Below, in pieces: positions 1-7,053 of a DNA stretch of 8,239 nt. Each line of letters begins with the position of its first letter. The first letter of the stretch is position 1. The translations under genes were made by a program, and so were the position numbers. Below the pieces are notes generated by a model. That model saw only the letters and a program-made list of their open reading frames with translations. It made no database searches and had not been told where the DNA came from. The stretch spans positions 1-8,239 of the forward strand of contig CALCJG010000280.1 of NCBI GenBank assembly GCA_937967705.1, in the 5' to 3' direction. Source of the DNA: an uncultured Spirochaetia bacterium (GTDB lineage: Bacteria; Spirochaetota; UBA4802; JAGODF01).

Positions 1-1166
1 AGGATCTGGACCTGCTCCTGGAAAGATTACTCCGGGAAGCAAGAAACAGTGTCAACGCCGACGCCGGTTCTATATATATCCGCCAGGGAGACAGTCTGGT
101 CTTCAGCCATGTGCAAAATGACACTCAGCAGAGCAAACTTCCTCCGGGATCAAAACTCATCTACACGACCTTCAAAGTAGCCATCAACACAAGGTCCATA
201 TCAGGATACGTAGCCAGTACTGGAGAGATCCTGAACATCCCGGATGTTTACAGCATTCCCCCGGAAGCCCCCTTCGGTTTCGATGCCACTTATGACAAGC
301 TGACCAACTACCGGACAAGGTCGATGCTGACCGTCCCCCTTCAGAACAACAGGGGAGATATCCTGGGTGTACTGCAGATGATCAACGCAAAGGATGACAG
401 CGGGGACGTGATACCATTCGACCGCGACGATGAACCCTTTGTTCTACACTTCTCCAACACGGCCAGCCTGGTTCTGCAGAGGGCGCAAATGACTCGAACC
501 CTCCTGCTACGCATGATAAGCATGGCGGAGCTGCGAGATCCCAAGGAAACCGGTGCCCATGTCAACCGTGTAGCATCCTATTCTGTTGAGATTTATGAAA
601 AATGGGCCGGCAGTATGAGGATTCCCCAGGCTGAAATCGACAAGAAGAGGGACATCCTCCGCATGGCTGCAATGCTGCATGATGTGGGAAAAGTGGCCAT
701 CTCCGATCTCATCCTGAAAAAACCCGCGCGGTTCACTGTGGATGAATATGAAATCATGAAGAGCCATACATATCTGGGGGCCAAGCTCTTCAACGATCCC
801 CAATCTGAATTTGACGACATAGCGGCACAGGTTGCTTTGACCCATCACGAGAATTGGGACGGCACTGGCTATCCTGGACATGTGGATGTACTTACGGGGG
901 TCCCACTTGAGAAGGACGCCTCGGGCCGAGCCCTGCCGCGAAAGGGCGATGAGATTTCCATATATGGACGGATCGTGGCCGTAGCAGATGTCTACGATGC
1001 CCTCTCCTCCAAAAGAGTTTACAAAGGCGCCTGGGAGGAAAAAGATGTTCTCAATGAGATACGGAATTCTTCAGGCAAGAAGTTCGACCCGGACATCGTA
1101 GATTCCTTCTTTGAAAGACTCGATGTCATCAAATCGATAGCCCATAGATACCCCGACCAGGACTGA
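1..1166 (+). CDS. GAF-HD-GYP cyclic-di-GMP phosphodiesterase, 5' end cut off by the window
   Basis: The reading frame is open from base 3 to the TGA at 1164-1166, giving 387 residues. The true start lies upstream; a GTG at 111 is inside the GAF domain and is not a credible start. Residues 1 to about 160 form a GAF sensor domain, seen in its typical core SMLTVPLQNNRGDILGVLQM. An HD-GYP domain follows from about 165 to 375. Its metal and catalytic motifs are present: GAHVNRV (His186), HDVGK (His226-Asp227), KSH (His255), HHE (His281-His282), DGTGYPG (286-292) and VADVYDAL (Asp329). HD-GYP enzymes hydrolyse cyclic-di-GMP, so this is probably a cytoplasmic phosphodiesterase controlled by whatever its GAF domain, or a missing N-terminal domain, senses. 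About 22 extra residues (293-314) separate GYPG from GDEIS. The gene converges on the radical SAM gene with 17 bp between stops, and I see no clear terminator there. The family call is firm; the signal is unknown. Confidence 0.93.
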   Translation, partial: DLDLLLERLLREARNSVNADAGSIYIRQGDSLVFSHVQNDTQQSKLPPGSKLIYTTFKVAINTRSISGYVASTGEILNIPDVYSIPPEAPFGFDATYDKLTNYRTRSMLTVPLQNNRGDILGVLQMINAKDDSGDVIPFDRDDEPFVLHFSNTASLVLQRAQMTRTLLLRMISMAELRDPKETGAHVNRVASYSVEIYEKWAGSMRIPQAEIDKKRDILRMAAMLHDVGKVAISDLILKKPARFTVDEYEIMKSHTYLGAKLFNDPQSEFDDIAAQVALTHHENWDGTGYPGHVDVLTGVPLEKDASGRALPRKGDEISIYGRIVAVADVYDALSSKRVYKGAWEEKDVLNEIRNSSGKKFDPDIVDSFFERLDVIKSIAHRYPDQD

Positions 1167-1183
1167 GAACGACGGCACAAACA

Positions 1184-2515
1184 CTAAGCAGTTCCCCTCT
1201 GCTCATCCCCCATCAGAGTCAATCTGCGGGCCTCTATAAAGAGATTCACAAGGCCATCCGTGCTGATATCATGCCAGGGATAAAATGAAGAGCCTGCAAA
1301 GAGCTTTGGGGAATGATGATCGAAGAATGACCTGTCCTCATATCCCTGTATCCCCGGAACAGGGTAGAAAGTGGATAATCCTATCCGGACCCGGAGCATT
1401 CGAAGGTATTCCAGTCCTTTCCGAACATCATCCTCGGTCTCTCCCGGCAACCCGGATATCAGATAGGCTATGACCGGGATATCGGCAGAGTGACAGATAT
1501 TCACGATTGCCCGGAAATCACCCTCATCATAATCCCTCCTCATGTCTTTCAGCGTCTCTTTATGTAGGGAGATAAGGGAGAGATTGAGCTGCCTGAGATG
1601 ATATCCTTTCAGTATTTCAATCTTTTCTCCATCAAGATTGTGAAACGATGTTCCGTTTTCCATCGAAAAGCTGTATCGATTCCCGGAATGATGTTTCAGT
1701 AACTCCAGCAGTTCCCGGAGATAGATAAAATCATGTGTGAGATTGTCATCCTCAAAATTTACATGACTCCAGTTGTTCCGATCGAGTGACTGGAAAAGAG
1801 AGCTGACCGCATCCCTGCCAGCCTTACGGAAGCCCGGGAACTGCTGTTTCACGGAACAGAAGGAACAATGGTGCGGGCATCCCCGGGTTACCATGGTGGA
1901 ATAATAATCAATATTTCCCCGATTCCCCATACTCACCATGACCGGTTCGAAGCCCGGACCAGGAGATGATTCCTTCAAACCGATTGGGGTTTTATTCCGG
2001 AAGTGAAGGCCTGGTGCGGCAACAGGGTTTTTCAGATAAACCGGCAGTATTCTTTCGGCTTCTGCCCCCGCCACATAATCGCAGGATGAACGCTTGAGAT
2101 AATACTCCGGATAAACAGCTGGCCCGGCTCCCCCCAGGACGATGAGAGATTTCGGCAACCTTTTCCGGCAGGCCTCCGTAAGATCGACAGCCTCCCGGGC
2201 GTAACAGAAGGCAAAAGAGTGGATAAAAACATGATCGGGCCGAAAGGCGGCAATCTGGTCAGCCAGATGTTCCACCGTAATGCCGAAACGGTAATAATTC
2301 TTAAAAAAAAACTCTTTCCCTATATGGGGAACCAGATGAGATAATTCCTCAGGGAGAGGTATCGGCCTCCCTTTTACGCGCACCCCGTTGAAGATACGGT
2401 AATCCGCACCGTACCTGCCCAGTATACGTATCAGGGTGTGCAAACCAAGGAAAGAAGCGCGTCGAGGGGAAAAATAAAAATCCTCCACCGGCGGAACGGC
2501 CAGGGCAATCCTCAT
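1184..2515 (-). CDS. B12-binding-type radical SAM protein of unknown substrate
   Basis: This 443-residue protein has the two-part layout of cobalamin-type radical SAM enzymes. Residues 1 to about 165 resemble a Rossmann-like B12-binding domain (MRIALAVPP at the start, LIVLGGAGPAVYPE at 125-137). The DxHxxG motif for base-off cobalamin binding is not seen, which is common in this class. The radical SAM domain starts near 205 with TRGCPHHCSFC, whose Cys213, Cys217 and Cys220 should hold the 4Fe-4S cluster. NFEDDNLT (253-260) and GLPGET (355-360) fit later strands of the barrel. Family members methylate, rearrange or cyclise substrates; nothing here identifies the substrate. An in-frame TGA lies two codons upstream, so the ATG at 2515 is the earliest start, but no Shine-Dalgarno precedes it. 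It lies 52 bp after the receiver-kinase gene on the same strand and may share its transcript. The fold and cofactor call is strong; true cobalamin use and function are open. Confidence 0.88.
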   Translation of the reverse strand: MRIALAVPPVEDFYFSPRRASFLGLHTLIRILGRYGADYRIFNGVRVKGRPIPLPEELSHLVPHIGKEFFFKNYYRFGITVEHLADQIAAFRPDHVFIHSFAFCYAREAVDLTEACRKRLPKSLIVLGGAGPAVYPEYYLKRSSCDYVAGAEAERILPVYLKNPVAAPGLHFRNKTPIGLKESSPGPGFEPVMVSMGNRGNIDYYSTMVTRGCPHHCSFCSVKQQFPGFRKAGRDAVSSLFQSLDRNNWSHVNFEDDNLTHDFIYLRELLELLKHHSGNRYSFSMENGTSFHNLDGEKIEILKGYHLRQLNLSLISLHKETLKDMRRDYDEGDFRAIVNICHSADIPVIAYLISGLPGETEDDVRKGLEYLRMLRVRIGLSTFYPVPGIQGYEDRSFFDHHSPKLFAGSSFYPWHDISTDGLVNLFIEARRLTLMGDEQRGTA

Positions 2516-2542
2516 AGATCATCTATTTTAAAGAAGGAGATT

Positions 2543-2561
2543 TTTGAATCGATGATTCAAA
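2543..2561. repeat. 19-nt perfect hairpin between receiver-kinase and radical SAM genes
   Basis: TTTGAATC-GAT-GATTCAAA is an inverted repeat with two perfect 8-nt arms and a 3-nt loop. It fills most of the 52-bp gap and ends 27 nt before the ATG of the radical SAM gene. In the minus-strand transcript it is followed by AAUCUCC and not by a U-run, so it is not a standard intrinsic terminator. It could be an operator, an RNA processing or stability hairpin, or chance. The second hairpin at 6983-7001 has the same nine central bases. Confidence 0.5.
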
Positions 2562-2567
2562 GCCAAT

Positions 2568-3641
2568 TCAGGATATCTTGGGAATGGCAATATTGAACCG
2601 GACCCACTGCCCTGTTTCGGATTCCACCCAGATCTTTCCGTTATGCTTTTCAACAATTTTCTTACAGATATAAAGCCCCAGGCCGGATCCCTTTATCCCC
2701 TCGGTCCCTTTCTGCTTCAGGCGGGAAAACTTTTTAAACAGCTTATTCTCAATCTCATCCTTCGACATCCCGACTCCTTCGTTGAAAACTGAAAATACAT
2801 ATTGCCCCCCCTGCTCGGTAAGACCAATTTTTATCTCAGTACCCGCCTTGCCGTATTTAATCGCGTTATTAACGAGGTTAGTCACTACGATTTTCAGCAG
2901 GTTGGGATCGCCGTTGATTTCGGGTTTAACGGCAAGGTTGACAGCCAGCGGCATGTTCTTCATATTGGAATGGTTTTCCGGGATATCCAGCACAGGCTGA
3001 ATGACATCCTCAACCAGTTTAATCTTTTCCTTGAAGGATTCCAGATCATCGATTTCCATTTTAGAAAGATCGATGTAGTTCCGGATAATGTCCTCAAGGT
3101 ATTGACAATTACGCAGAATCGTCTCCACTGTTTTCTGCTGGCCGGCGTCGAGCTTTCCGAAATAGCCCTTGTAGAGGGTATCCGCCGTTGTATGAACTAC
3201 CGAGATAGGGCTTTTCAATTCATGTGACACTATTGCCATAAGATCGAGCATTTTGGAATCTGAACTGGATTCCCGTGAAGAGATTGCGTTTTTTATGACA
3301 TCCCGCAACTCGTCCGGGGTAAAGGGTTTGGGAATATAATCGAAGGCACCCATTTTCAAAGCATCCCTGGCCGTTTCGACCGTGGCATATCCGGTAAAGA
3401 TGATCACGGTCACGTCAGGCTGCTCATCCCTGAGCGTCTTGAGGATATCCATCCCTGAGAGGCCGGGCATTTTCAGATCGGTAATGACAATATCGAATTT
3501 CTGTTGATTGGCCCTTTCCAGCCCTTCCTCACCGGATGAGGCAGTGGAAATATCATAGTCCTGGTTCTTTAAAATTCTGAGAGAACTTTTCAGGACAATG
3601 TCCTCGTCATCAACAATCAATAGTTTTACTTTATTTCCCAT
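2568..3641 (-). CDS. Response regulator receiver-histidine kinase hybrid
   Basis: The protein of 357 residues has no membrane segment or signal peptide, so it is cytoplasmic. A CheY-like receiver comes first (about 5-120): acidic pair Asp11-Asp12, phosphoacceptor Asp55 in TDLKMPG, Thr83 and Lys105 in PKPF. A HisKA domain follows (131-197) with His140 in SHELKSP. The HATPase domain (about 240-355) has an N box NLVNNAIKY (Asn259) and a G2 box GSGLGL (318-323). Its G1 box reads NEGVG, with Asn287 where Asp is more usual. With the receiver at the N terminus, phosphorylation probably controls the kinase domain; the likely donor is the membrane kinase encoded 106 bp upstream on the same strand. There is no DNA-binding domain, so the final output is elsewhere. 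I chose the ATG at 3641, with a weak GAGAG six bases upstream; the GTG just before it at 3644 would add one residue. Confidence 0.93.
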   Translation of the reverse strand: MGNKVKLLIVDDEDIVLKSSLRILKNQDYDISTASSGEEGLERANQQKFDIVITDLKMPGLSGMDILKTLRDEQPDVTVIIFTGYATVETARDALKMGAFDYIPKPFTPDELRDVIKNAISSRESSSDSKMLDLMAIVSHELKSPISVVHTTADTLYKGYFGKLDAGQQKTVETILRNCQYLEDIIRNYIDLSKMEIDDLESFKEKIKLVEDVIQPVLDIPENHSNMKNMPLAVNLAVKPEINGDPNLLKIVVTNLVNNAIKYGKAGTEIKIGLTEQGGQYVFSVFNEGVGMSKDEIENKLFKKFSRLKQKGTEGIKGSGLGLYICKKIVEKHNGKIWVESETGQWVRFNIAIPKIS

Positions 3642-3704
3642 CACTCACTCTCATCAATACTCATAGTTTGGATCATAAGTCTACCAATCCTTCATAAAAT
3701 TCAA

Positions 3705-3737
3705 ATAATAAACACCGGAATACCCAATTTTTGTCAA
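3705..3737 (-). promoter_or_regulatory. Weak candidate promoter in the kinase/receiver-kinase gap
   Basis: The 106-bp gap between the two kinase genes holds a perfect TTGACA -35 box (3737-3732, read leftward), 11 bp after the first gene's stop. The possible -10 boxes are badly spaced: TTTATT at 19 bp or TATTAT at 21 bp. No terminator hairpin is seen in the gap. The second gene may have its own promoter or simply be read through from the first. Confidence 0.22.
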
Positions 3738-3747
3738 TTTTTTATTA

Positions 3748-5670
3748 TCATCCTGCTGTGACCGGAAGCTTAATCGTGAAGGTTGTCCCCTGGCCCGGAA
3801 TGCTCTTCACCTCTATGGTCCCGTTGTGCCGCTGTATGATTCCATAGGTCACCGCCAGTCCCAGTCCAGTCCCCTTCCCTGTATCCTTGGTTGTAAAAAA
3901 GGGGTCGAATATCCTGTTCAGATTCTCCTCCTCGATTCCAGTTCCATTATCCGCCACGGTTATGATAATAGTCCTGCCCTCCTGGTCTAACTCCGTAGTG
4001 ATGTGCAGCCTCCCATTGACCGGCATCGCGTCTGCGGCATTGACTGCAAGATTGTTGATGACCGATTTTATCTGATTTACATCCATATAAGAATTGGGAA
4101 TACCCGGGGCAAGATCCCTGATAATCGTGATATTCTGGAAATTGACATGCTTTTCCAGTATGGATAGGGTTTCCGTTATGATGCCGTTGATATTATTGAG
4201 GGTTTTTTCCAGCTTGGTTTCCCTGGCGAAGTCAAGTATGCCCTTGACAATGTTCCGGCACCGCATTGTCTCCTTTACGATGACCTCCAGGTCTTCCCTG
4301 TATTCAGAGTCCTTCAACTCCTCCAGTAGTATGGAACTGTATGTCAGAACCCCTGTGAGGGGATTGTTGATTTCATGTGCAATGCCCGACGCCAGCCGCC
4401 CAAGAGATGCGAGTTTTTCCGTCTGCAGAATCTGCTTCTGAGTCTGCTCCTTGAGCTTGTTGTCCCTTTCTACGATAGCCTCGATCATAGAATTATATGT
4501 CTGGCATAGATAACCCAGCTCATCCCTCGATGTGGCCAGTATCTTGAAATTATAGTTACCCTTCACAATCTCCCGGGAGGCATCCAGCAGGTTGTTTATA
4601 GGATGCACGATGTTCTGGATCAAGTAAACAGCGAGAATTATAGCGATCTGCGCAGTAACGACCATTATGATAAGAAAAAAGAGGGTTGTTTTCCGCTGCA
4701 TCTGATTAAGCTTTTCCTCCAGTATCCCAACATAGAGGATGCCGACTACTTTCTTTTTGAGATTGTAGATTGGACTATAAGCGGAGAGGTACCAGTTGTT
4801 TACAACAAAAGCCCTGTCCTTCCAGAGCTTTTGCTTCCGCACAACTTTGTCATACACCTCTTCCGAAACCCTGGTCCCGATCGCTCTTTCACCGTTTATT
4901 CTTTTTACATTAGTGGAGATTCGCAGATCATCCAGAAAGATGGTGGCAGTTCCCAAATCATAGCCATCGTACTTCTCATCCTTGAATACCAGGCTCTTTA
5001 TCCGATCCACGATCTCATAATTTTTATTGAGGAGCGTCGCACCGTAGACGATTCCTATAAGTTTCCCTTTATAAAAGATGGGAGCCGCCGCTTTCAACAG
5101 AAGACCCTTGTCTTCATAATCCTTGACATCGGTTCGCGACATTTTAGTGGGAATGGCTTTGATCCAGGCCTGCAGGGCCAAATCTCCCCCTTCCCTTTTG
5201 AGCTGCTCGCCGGTGATGATATCGGAACCGTTACAAGATTTCCTGTGAGCTGAGACATAGGCTATGTAATCGTCATTTTTCACAAGATCGCCATAGGAGC
5301 CAGGATTTTTGGCTCGGATTATAATCCTGCCCTCGGGATCCGCTATGTTGAGAATATCCAGGTTAAGTTCTTCCTTAACATCTCTCAGTTTATTGGCCAG
5401 CAAGGCGCGGTCCCGGTTTAGGATGGCCGTCTTCAGGTATGGCAGGGAAGAAAGATGCTTCATGAAGAGATGAATGGTGTTGATTTTAAAATCATATATG
5501 TACTGGGCTGTGTTCAGATCACCCTGTACGTTCTCATAGGCTTGGCCGATAATATTTTCATTGATCAGTTTAGAACCGATCAAAATGGAAGCAACTCCCG
5601 TAATGAGGACAACGGATACCAGACTCAAAATGAGCTTTGATCTGATATTAGTTCTGATCATTGATTGCAT
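3748..5670 (-). CDS. Membrane sensor histidine kinase with Cache sensor, HAMP and NtrB-like kinase core
   Basis: This 640-residue protein has a complete transmembrane kinase layout. Transmembrane segment 1 is at about 12-32 and segment 2 at about 329-352. The ~295 residues between them should lie in the periplasm and look like a Cache_3-Cache_2 type sensor; [11 protein letters not shown] (118-128) matches a signature of that group. A HAMP linker follows (about 353-404), then a short coiled stretch. The HisKA domain has His432 in [10 protein letters not shown], the NtrB/AtoS-like form. The HATPase domain has Asn540 and Asn544, DNGTG (574-578) and GTGLGL (600-605). It should sense a small extracellular ligand, often an organic acid in this family, although the ligand cannot be read from sequence. 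It carries no receiver; the likely partner is the receiver-kinase encoded just downstream. In-frame TAA and TAG codons sit directly before the ATG, so it is the earliest start, yet no Shine-Dalgarno is seen. Confidence 0.95.
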   Translation of the reverse strand: MQSMIRTNIRSKLILSLVSVVLITGVASILIGSKLINENIIGQAYENVQGDLNTAQYIYDFKINTIHLFMKHLSSLPYLKTAILNRDRALLANKLRDVKEELNLDILNIADPEGRIIIRAKNPGSYGDLVKNDDYIAYVSAHRKSCNGSDIITGEQLKREGGDLALQAWIKAIPTKMSRTDVKDYEDKGLLLKAAAPIFYKGKLIGIVYGATLLNKNYEIVDRIKSLVFKDEKYDGYDLGTATIFLDDLRISTNVKRINGERAIGTRVSEEVYDKVVRKQKLWKDRAFVVNNWYLSAYSPIYNLKKKVVGILYVGILEEKLNQMQRKTTLFFLIIMVVTAQIAIILAVYLIQNIVHPINNLLDASREIVKGNYNFKILATSRDELGYLCQTYNSMIEAIVERDNKLKEQTQKQILQTEKLASLGRLASGIAHEINNPLTGVLTYSSILLEELKDSEYREDLEVIVKETMRCRNIVKGILDFARETKLEKTLNNINGIITETLSILEKHVNFQNITIIRDLAPGIPNSYMDVNQIKSVINNLAVNAADAMPVNGRLHITTELDQEGRTIIITVADNGTGIEEENLNRIFDPFFTTKDTGKGTGLGLAVTYGIIQRHNGTIEVKSIPGQGTTFTIKLPVTAG

Positions 5671-5675
5671 AGTCT

Positions 5676-5705
5676 ATTATGCCCGTCCGTGCCTCTGTCT
5701 TTCAA
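5676..5705 (-). promoter_or_regulatory. Candidate promoter for the membrane kinase gene
   Basis: Read leftward, TTGAAA (5705-5700), an 18-bp spacer and CATAAT (5681-5676) each match 5 of 6 sigma70 consensus bases. The -10 box ends only 5 bases before the ATG at 5670, so transcription would begin at or next to the start codon. Either the mRNA is leaderless or this is not the promoter in use. Confidence 0.33.
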
Positions 5706-5754
5706 GTATTATTTCATTCCACCGGAACTAATATGCCAAACAAGGAATTTTCGC

Positions 5755-5783
5755 TTTACAACCCGTCATACTCTTTCTATGAT
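5755..5783 (+). promoter_or_regulatory. Sigma70-like promoter for the Elp3-like radical SAM gene
   Basis: TTTACA (5755-5760), a 17-bp spacer and TATGAT (5778-5783) each match 5 of 6 consensus bases at ideal spacing. Transcription would start near 5790, leaving a leader of about 68 nt before the ATG at 5858. No riboswitch-like fold or operator is recognised in the leader. The promoter sits in the 187-bp gap between divergent genes and points towards the only gene it could serve. Confidence 0.55.
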
Positions 5784-5857
5784 AGACTGGATTTAATGAC
5801 CGGTTCAGACCTGTTTCCTTCCTGTCCCAAAGGTGACTGACTGCCGTTACTAACATC

Positions 5858-6883
5858 ATGGCGAAACGACAGATAACCATTCCCATATTCCTTCCCCATT
5901 CAGGCTGTCCTCACCGCTGTGCCTTCTGCAATCAGTTGCAGTCCAGCGGAGCCTGTGAGGTTCTCAGTGAAAGGGAAATCTGCACTAAGATCGAGAACCA
6001 TCTCCGGATGAGGCCGTCCACGGTCGTTCATACGGAAATAGCATTTTTCGGGGGAAACTTCACAGGGCTTTCCGAGGGTGAGCAGCGCCGCTTGCTGTCT
6101 CTGGCAAAGTCTTATAAAGAACAGGGACAGGTTCAGGCAATTCGCCTTTCGACCCGGCCGGATTACATCAGCCGGGAAGGCCTTGACGTTCTTCGTCAAG
6201 GAGGGGTTGATACCGTTGAAATCGGAGTACAATCCTTTAATGACCAAATACTGGAAGCAGCCCATAGGGGACATACCTCCGGGGACGTTATTAAGGCTGT
6301 GGCCCTTCTCAGGGATTTCGGTATGCAATTCATCTTGCAGCTGATGGCCGGTCTACCCCATAGTACTATGCAGGATGAAATTTCCAGTGCCGAGAAGGCC
6401 GCCTCCCTCAACCCTGCCGGCGTCCGTATTTTTCCCACTGTCATCCTGGAGCATACAGAACTGGCCCGTTTCTTTACGGAAGGGACTTATGCACCTCTTT
6501 CCCTGGAAGAAGCAGTGGAACGATGCAGCCTTATGGCGGAGATTTTTATAAAACAGGATATACCGGTCATTCGCATGGGTCTTAACCCCCTAAATCCTGT
6601 CGAGGAAGAAAAAATCATCGCCGGCCCCTACCATACCTCTTTCGGATTTCTGGTCAACGCAAGGATCAAGAGGAATCTACTCGAAAAGTCTCTTGAAAAC
6701 TTTTACCGCTCCCATCCCGGTTGTTCCCATCTTATTATCAATCTGCCTTCGGAAAGGCAGGAGGAATTCATCGGACATAAAAGGGAAAATATCGCTTACT
6801 TGAAAGAACGTTTTGAAGGAATAGAACTCAGCTTCATTACCGGAAAAAGCAGGGAGCTCAGAATCGCTTCTGCCATCACATAA
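5858..6883 (+). CDS. Elp3-like radical SAM protein without an acetyltransferase domain
   Basis: The protein has 341 residues. The radical SAM core opens at once with IPIFLPHSGCPHRCAFCN; Cys17, Cys21 and Cys24 form the CxxxCxxC motif for the 4Fe-4S cluster. Later motifs fit the Elp3-related branch: FFGGNFTG (63-70), STRPDY (98-103), EIGVQSF (121-127), MAGLPHST (163-170) and IFPTVILEHTEL (191-202). AGPYHTSFG (255-263) begins a C-terminal region like the one that follows the radical SAM barrel in Elp3. The GNAT acetyltransferase domain of true Elp3, a tRNA U34 modification enzyme of 500 or more residues, is absent, so a tRNA role is only a suggestion. The ATG at 5858 gives the expected family N terminus and an in-frame TGA lies at 5834, but the nearest Shine-Dalgarno-like run (AAAGGTGA, 5829-5836) is 21 bases away. 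Its TAA overlaps the start of the next small ORF. Confidence 0.88.
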   Translation: MAKRQITIPIFLPHSGCPHRCAFCNQLQSSGACEVLSEREICTKIENHLRMRPSTVVHTEIAFFGGNFTGLSEGEQRRLLSLAKSYKEQGQVQAIRLSTRPDYISREGLDVLRQGGVDTVEIGVQSFNDQILEAAHRGHTSGDVIKAVALLRDFGMQFILQLMAGLPHSTMQDEISSAEKAASLNPAGVRIFPTVILEHTELARFFTEGTYAPLSLEEAVERCSLMAEIFIKQDIPVIRMGLNPLNPVEEEKIIAGPYHTSFGFLVNARIKRNLLEKSLENFYRSHPGCSHLIINLPSERQEEFIGHKRENIAYLKERFEGIELSFITGKSRELRIASAIT

Positions 6884-7053
6884 TGCGGCAGGAGAAACCC
6901 TTTCTCCGCTGTAATGCAAGACTGCTGATGCAGGGATATCCGCTTTTCCCAGGAGCCCGCGAGAAGAGGCTCAACCGGCCCATCGGGATCGATGATCCCG
7001 AAAACCTTTTAGGGACAATTCACGGGCATCTGTCAAGACTCAATGGATCATAG
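6883..7053 (+). CDS. Small ORF of 56 codons, translationally coupled, function unknown
   Basis: The ATG shares one base with the stop of the radical SAM gene (TAATG), an arrangement typical of translational coupling. No separate Shine-Dalgarno is seen. The product is basic and arginine-rich, starts MRQEKPFLRCNARLL and contains GYPLFPGAREKRL and IGIDDPENLLGTIHGHL. It has no membrane segment and one cysteine. I do not recognise a family. Without it, the 164 bases between the flanking genes would be empty, and its composition resembles coding sequence. Its TAG (7051-7053) overlaps the stop of the isomerase gene on the other strand by 6 bp. A hairpin at 6983-7001 lies inside it. It could instead be a chance ORF over a 3' untranslated region. 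Confidence 0.55.
   Translation: MRQEKPFLRCNARLLMQGYPLFPGAREKRLNRPIGIDDPENLLGTIHGHLSRLNGS
6983..7001. repeat. 19-nt perfect hairpin inside the small ORF, near the ends of convergent genes
   Basis: TCGGGATC-GAT-GATCCCGA has perfect 8-nt GC-rich arms and a 3-nt loop. It is followed on the plus strand by AAAACCTTTT, which is not a proper T-run, and on the minus strand by no T-run at all. It might act as a weak bidirectional terminator or mRNA 3'-end stabiliser for the convergent genes, or be a protein-binding site. It shares its loop and central bases with the hairpin at 2543-2561. Confidence 0.45.

Noticed and set aside
507..881. 124-codon minus-strand ORF opposite the HD-GYP gene
   Set aside because: It is antisense to conserved HD-GYP motifs and has no recognisable domain or ribosome site.
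1187..1203. AGCAG/CTGCT inverted repeat between the convergent HD-GYP and radical SAM genes as terminator
   Set aside because: The stem is only 5 bp, no T-run follows on either strand, and it lies within the radical SAM coding end.
1344..1364. CCCTGT/ACAGGG inverted repeat
   Set aside because: It is a 6-bp stem inside conserved radical SAM coding sequence and is likely a by-product of codons.
4603..5253. 216-codon plus-strand ORF opposite the membrane kinase gene
   Set aside because: It lies wholly antisense to a well-supported kinase sensor domain, has no ribosome site, and its product shows no domain pattern. It is a frame shadow.
5728..5745. Sigma54-like site (TGGCAT followed by TTCC, minus strand) before the kinase gene
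   Set aside because: The GG is present, but the invariant GC of the -12 element is missing at the required spacing.
5900..6328. 142-codon minus-strand ORF opposite the Elp3-like gene
   Set aside because: It is fully antisense to the radical SAM core and shows no family features.
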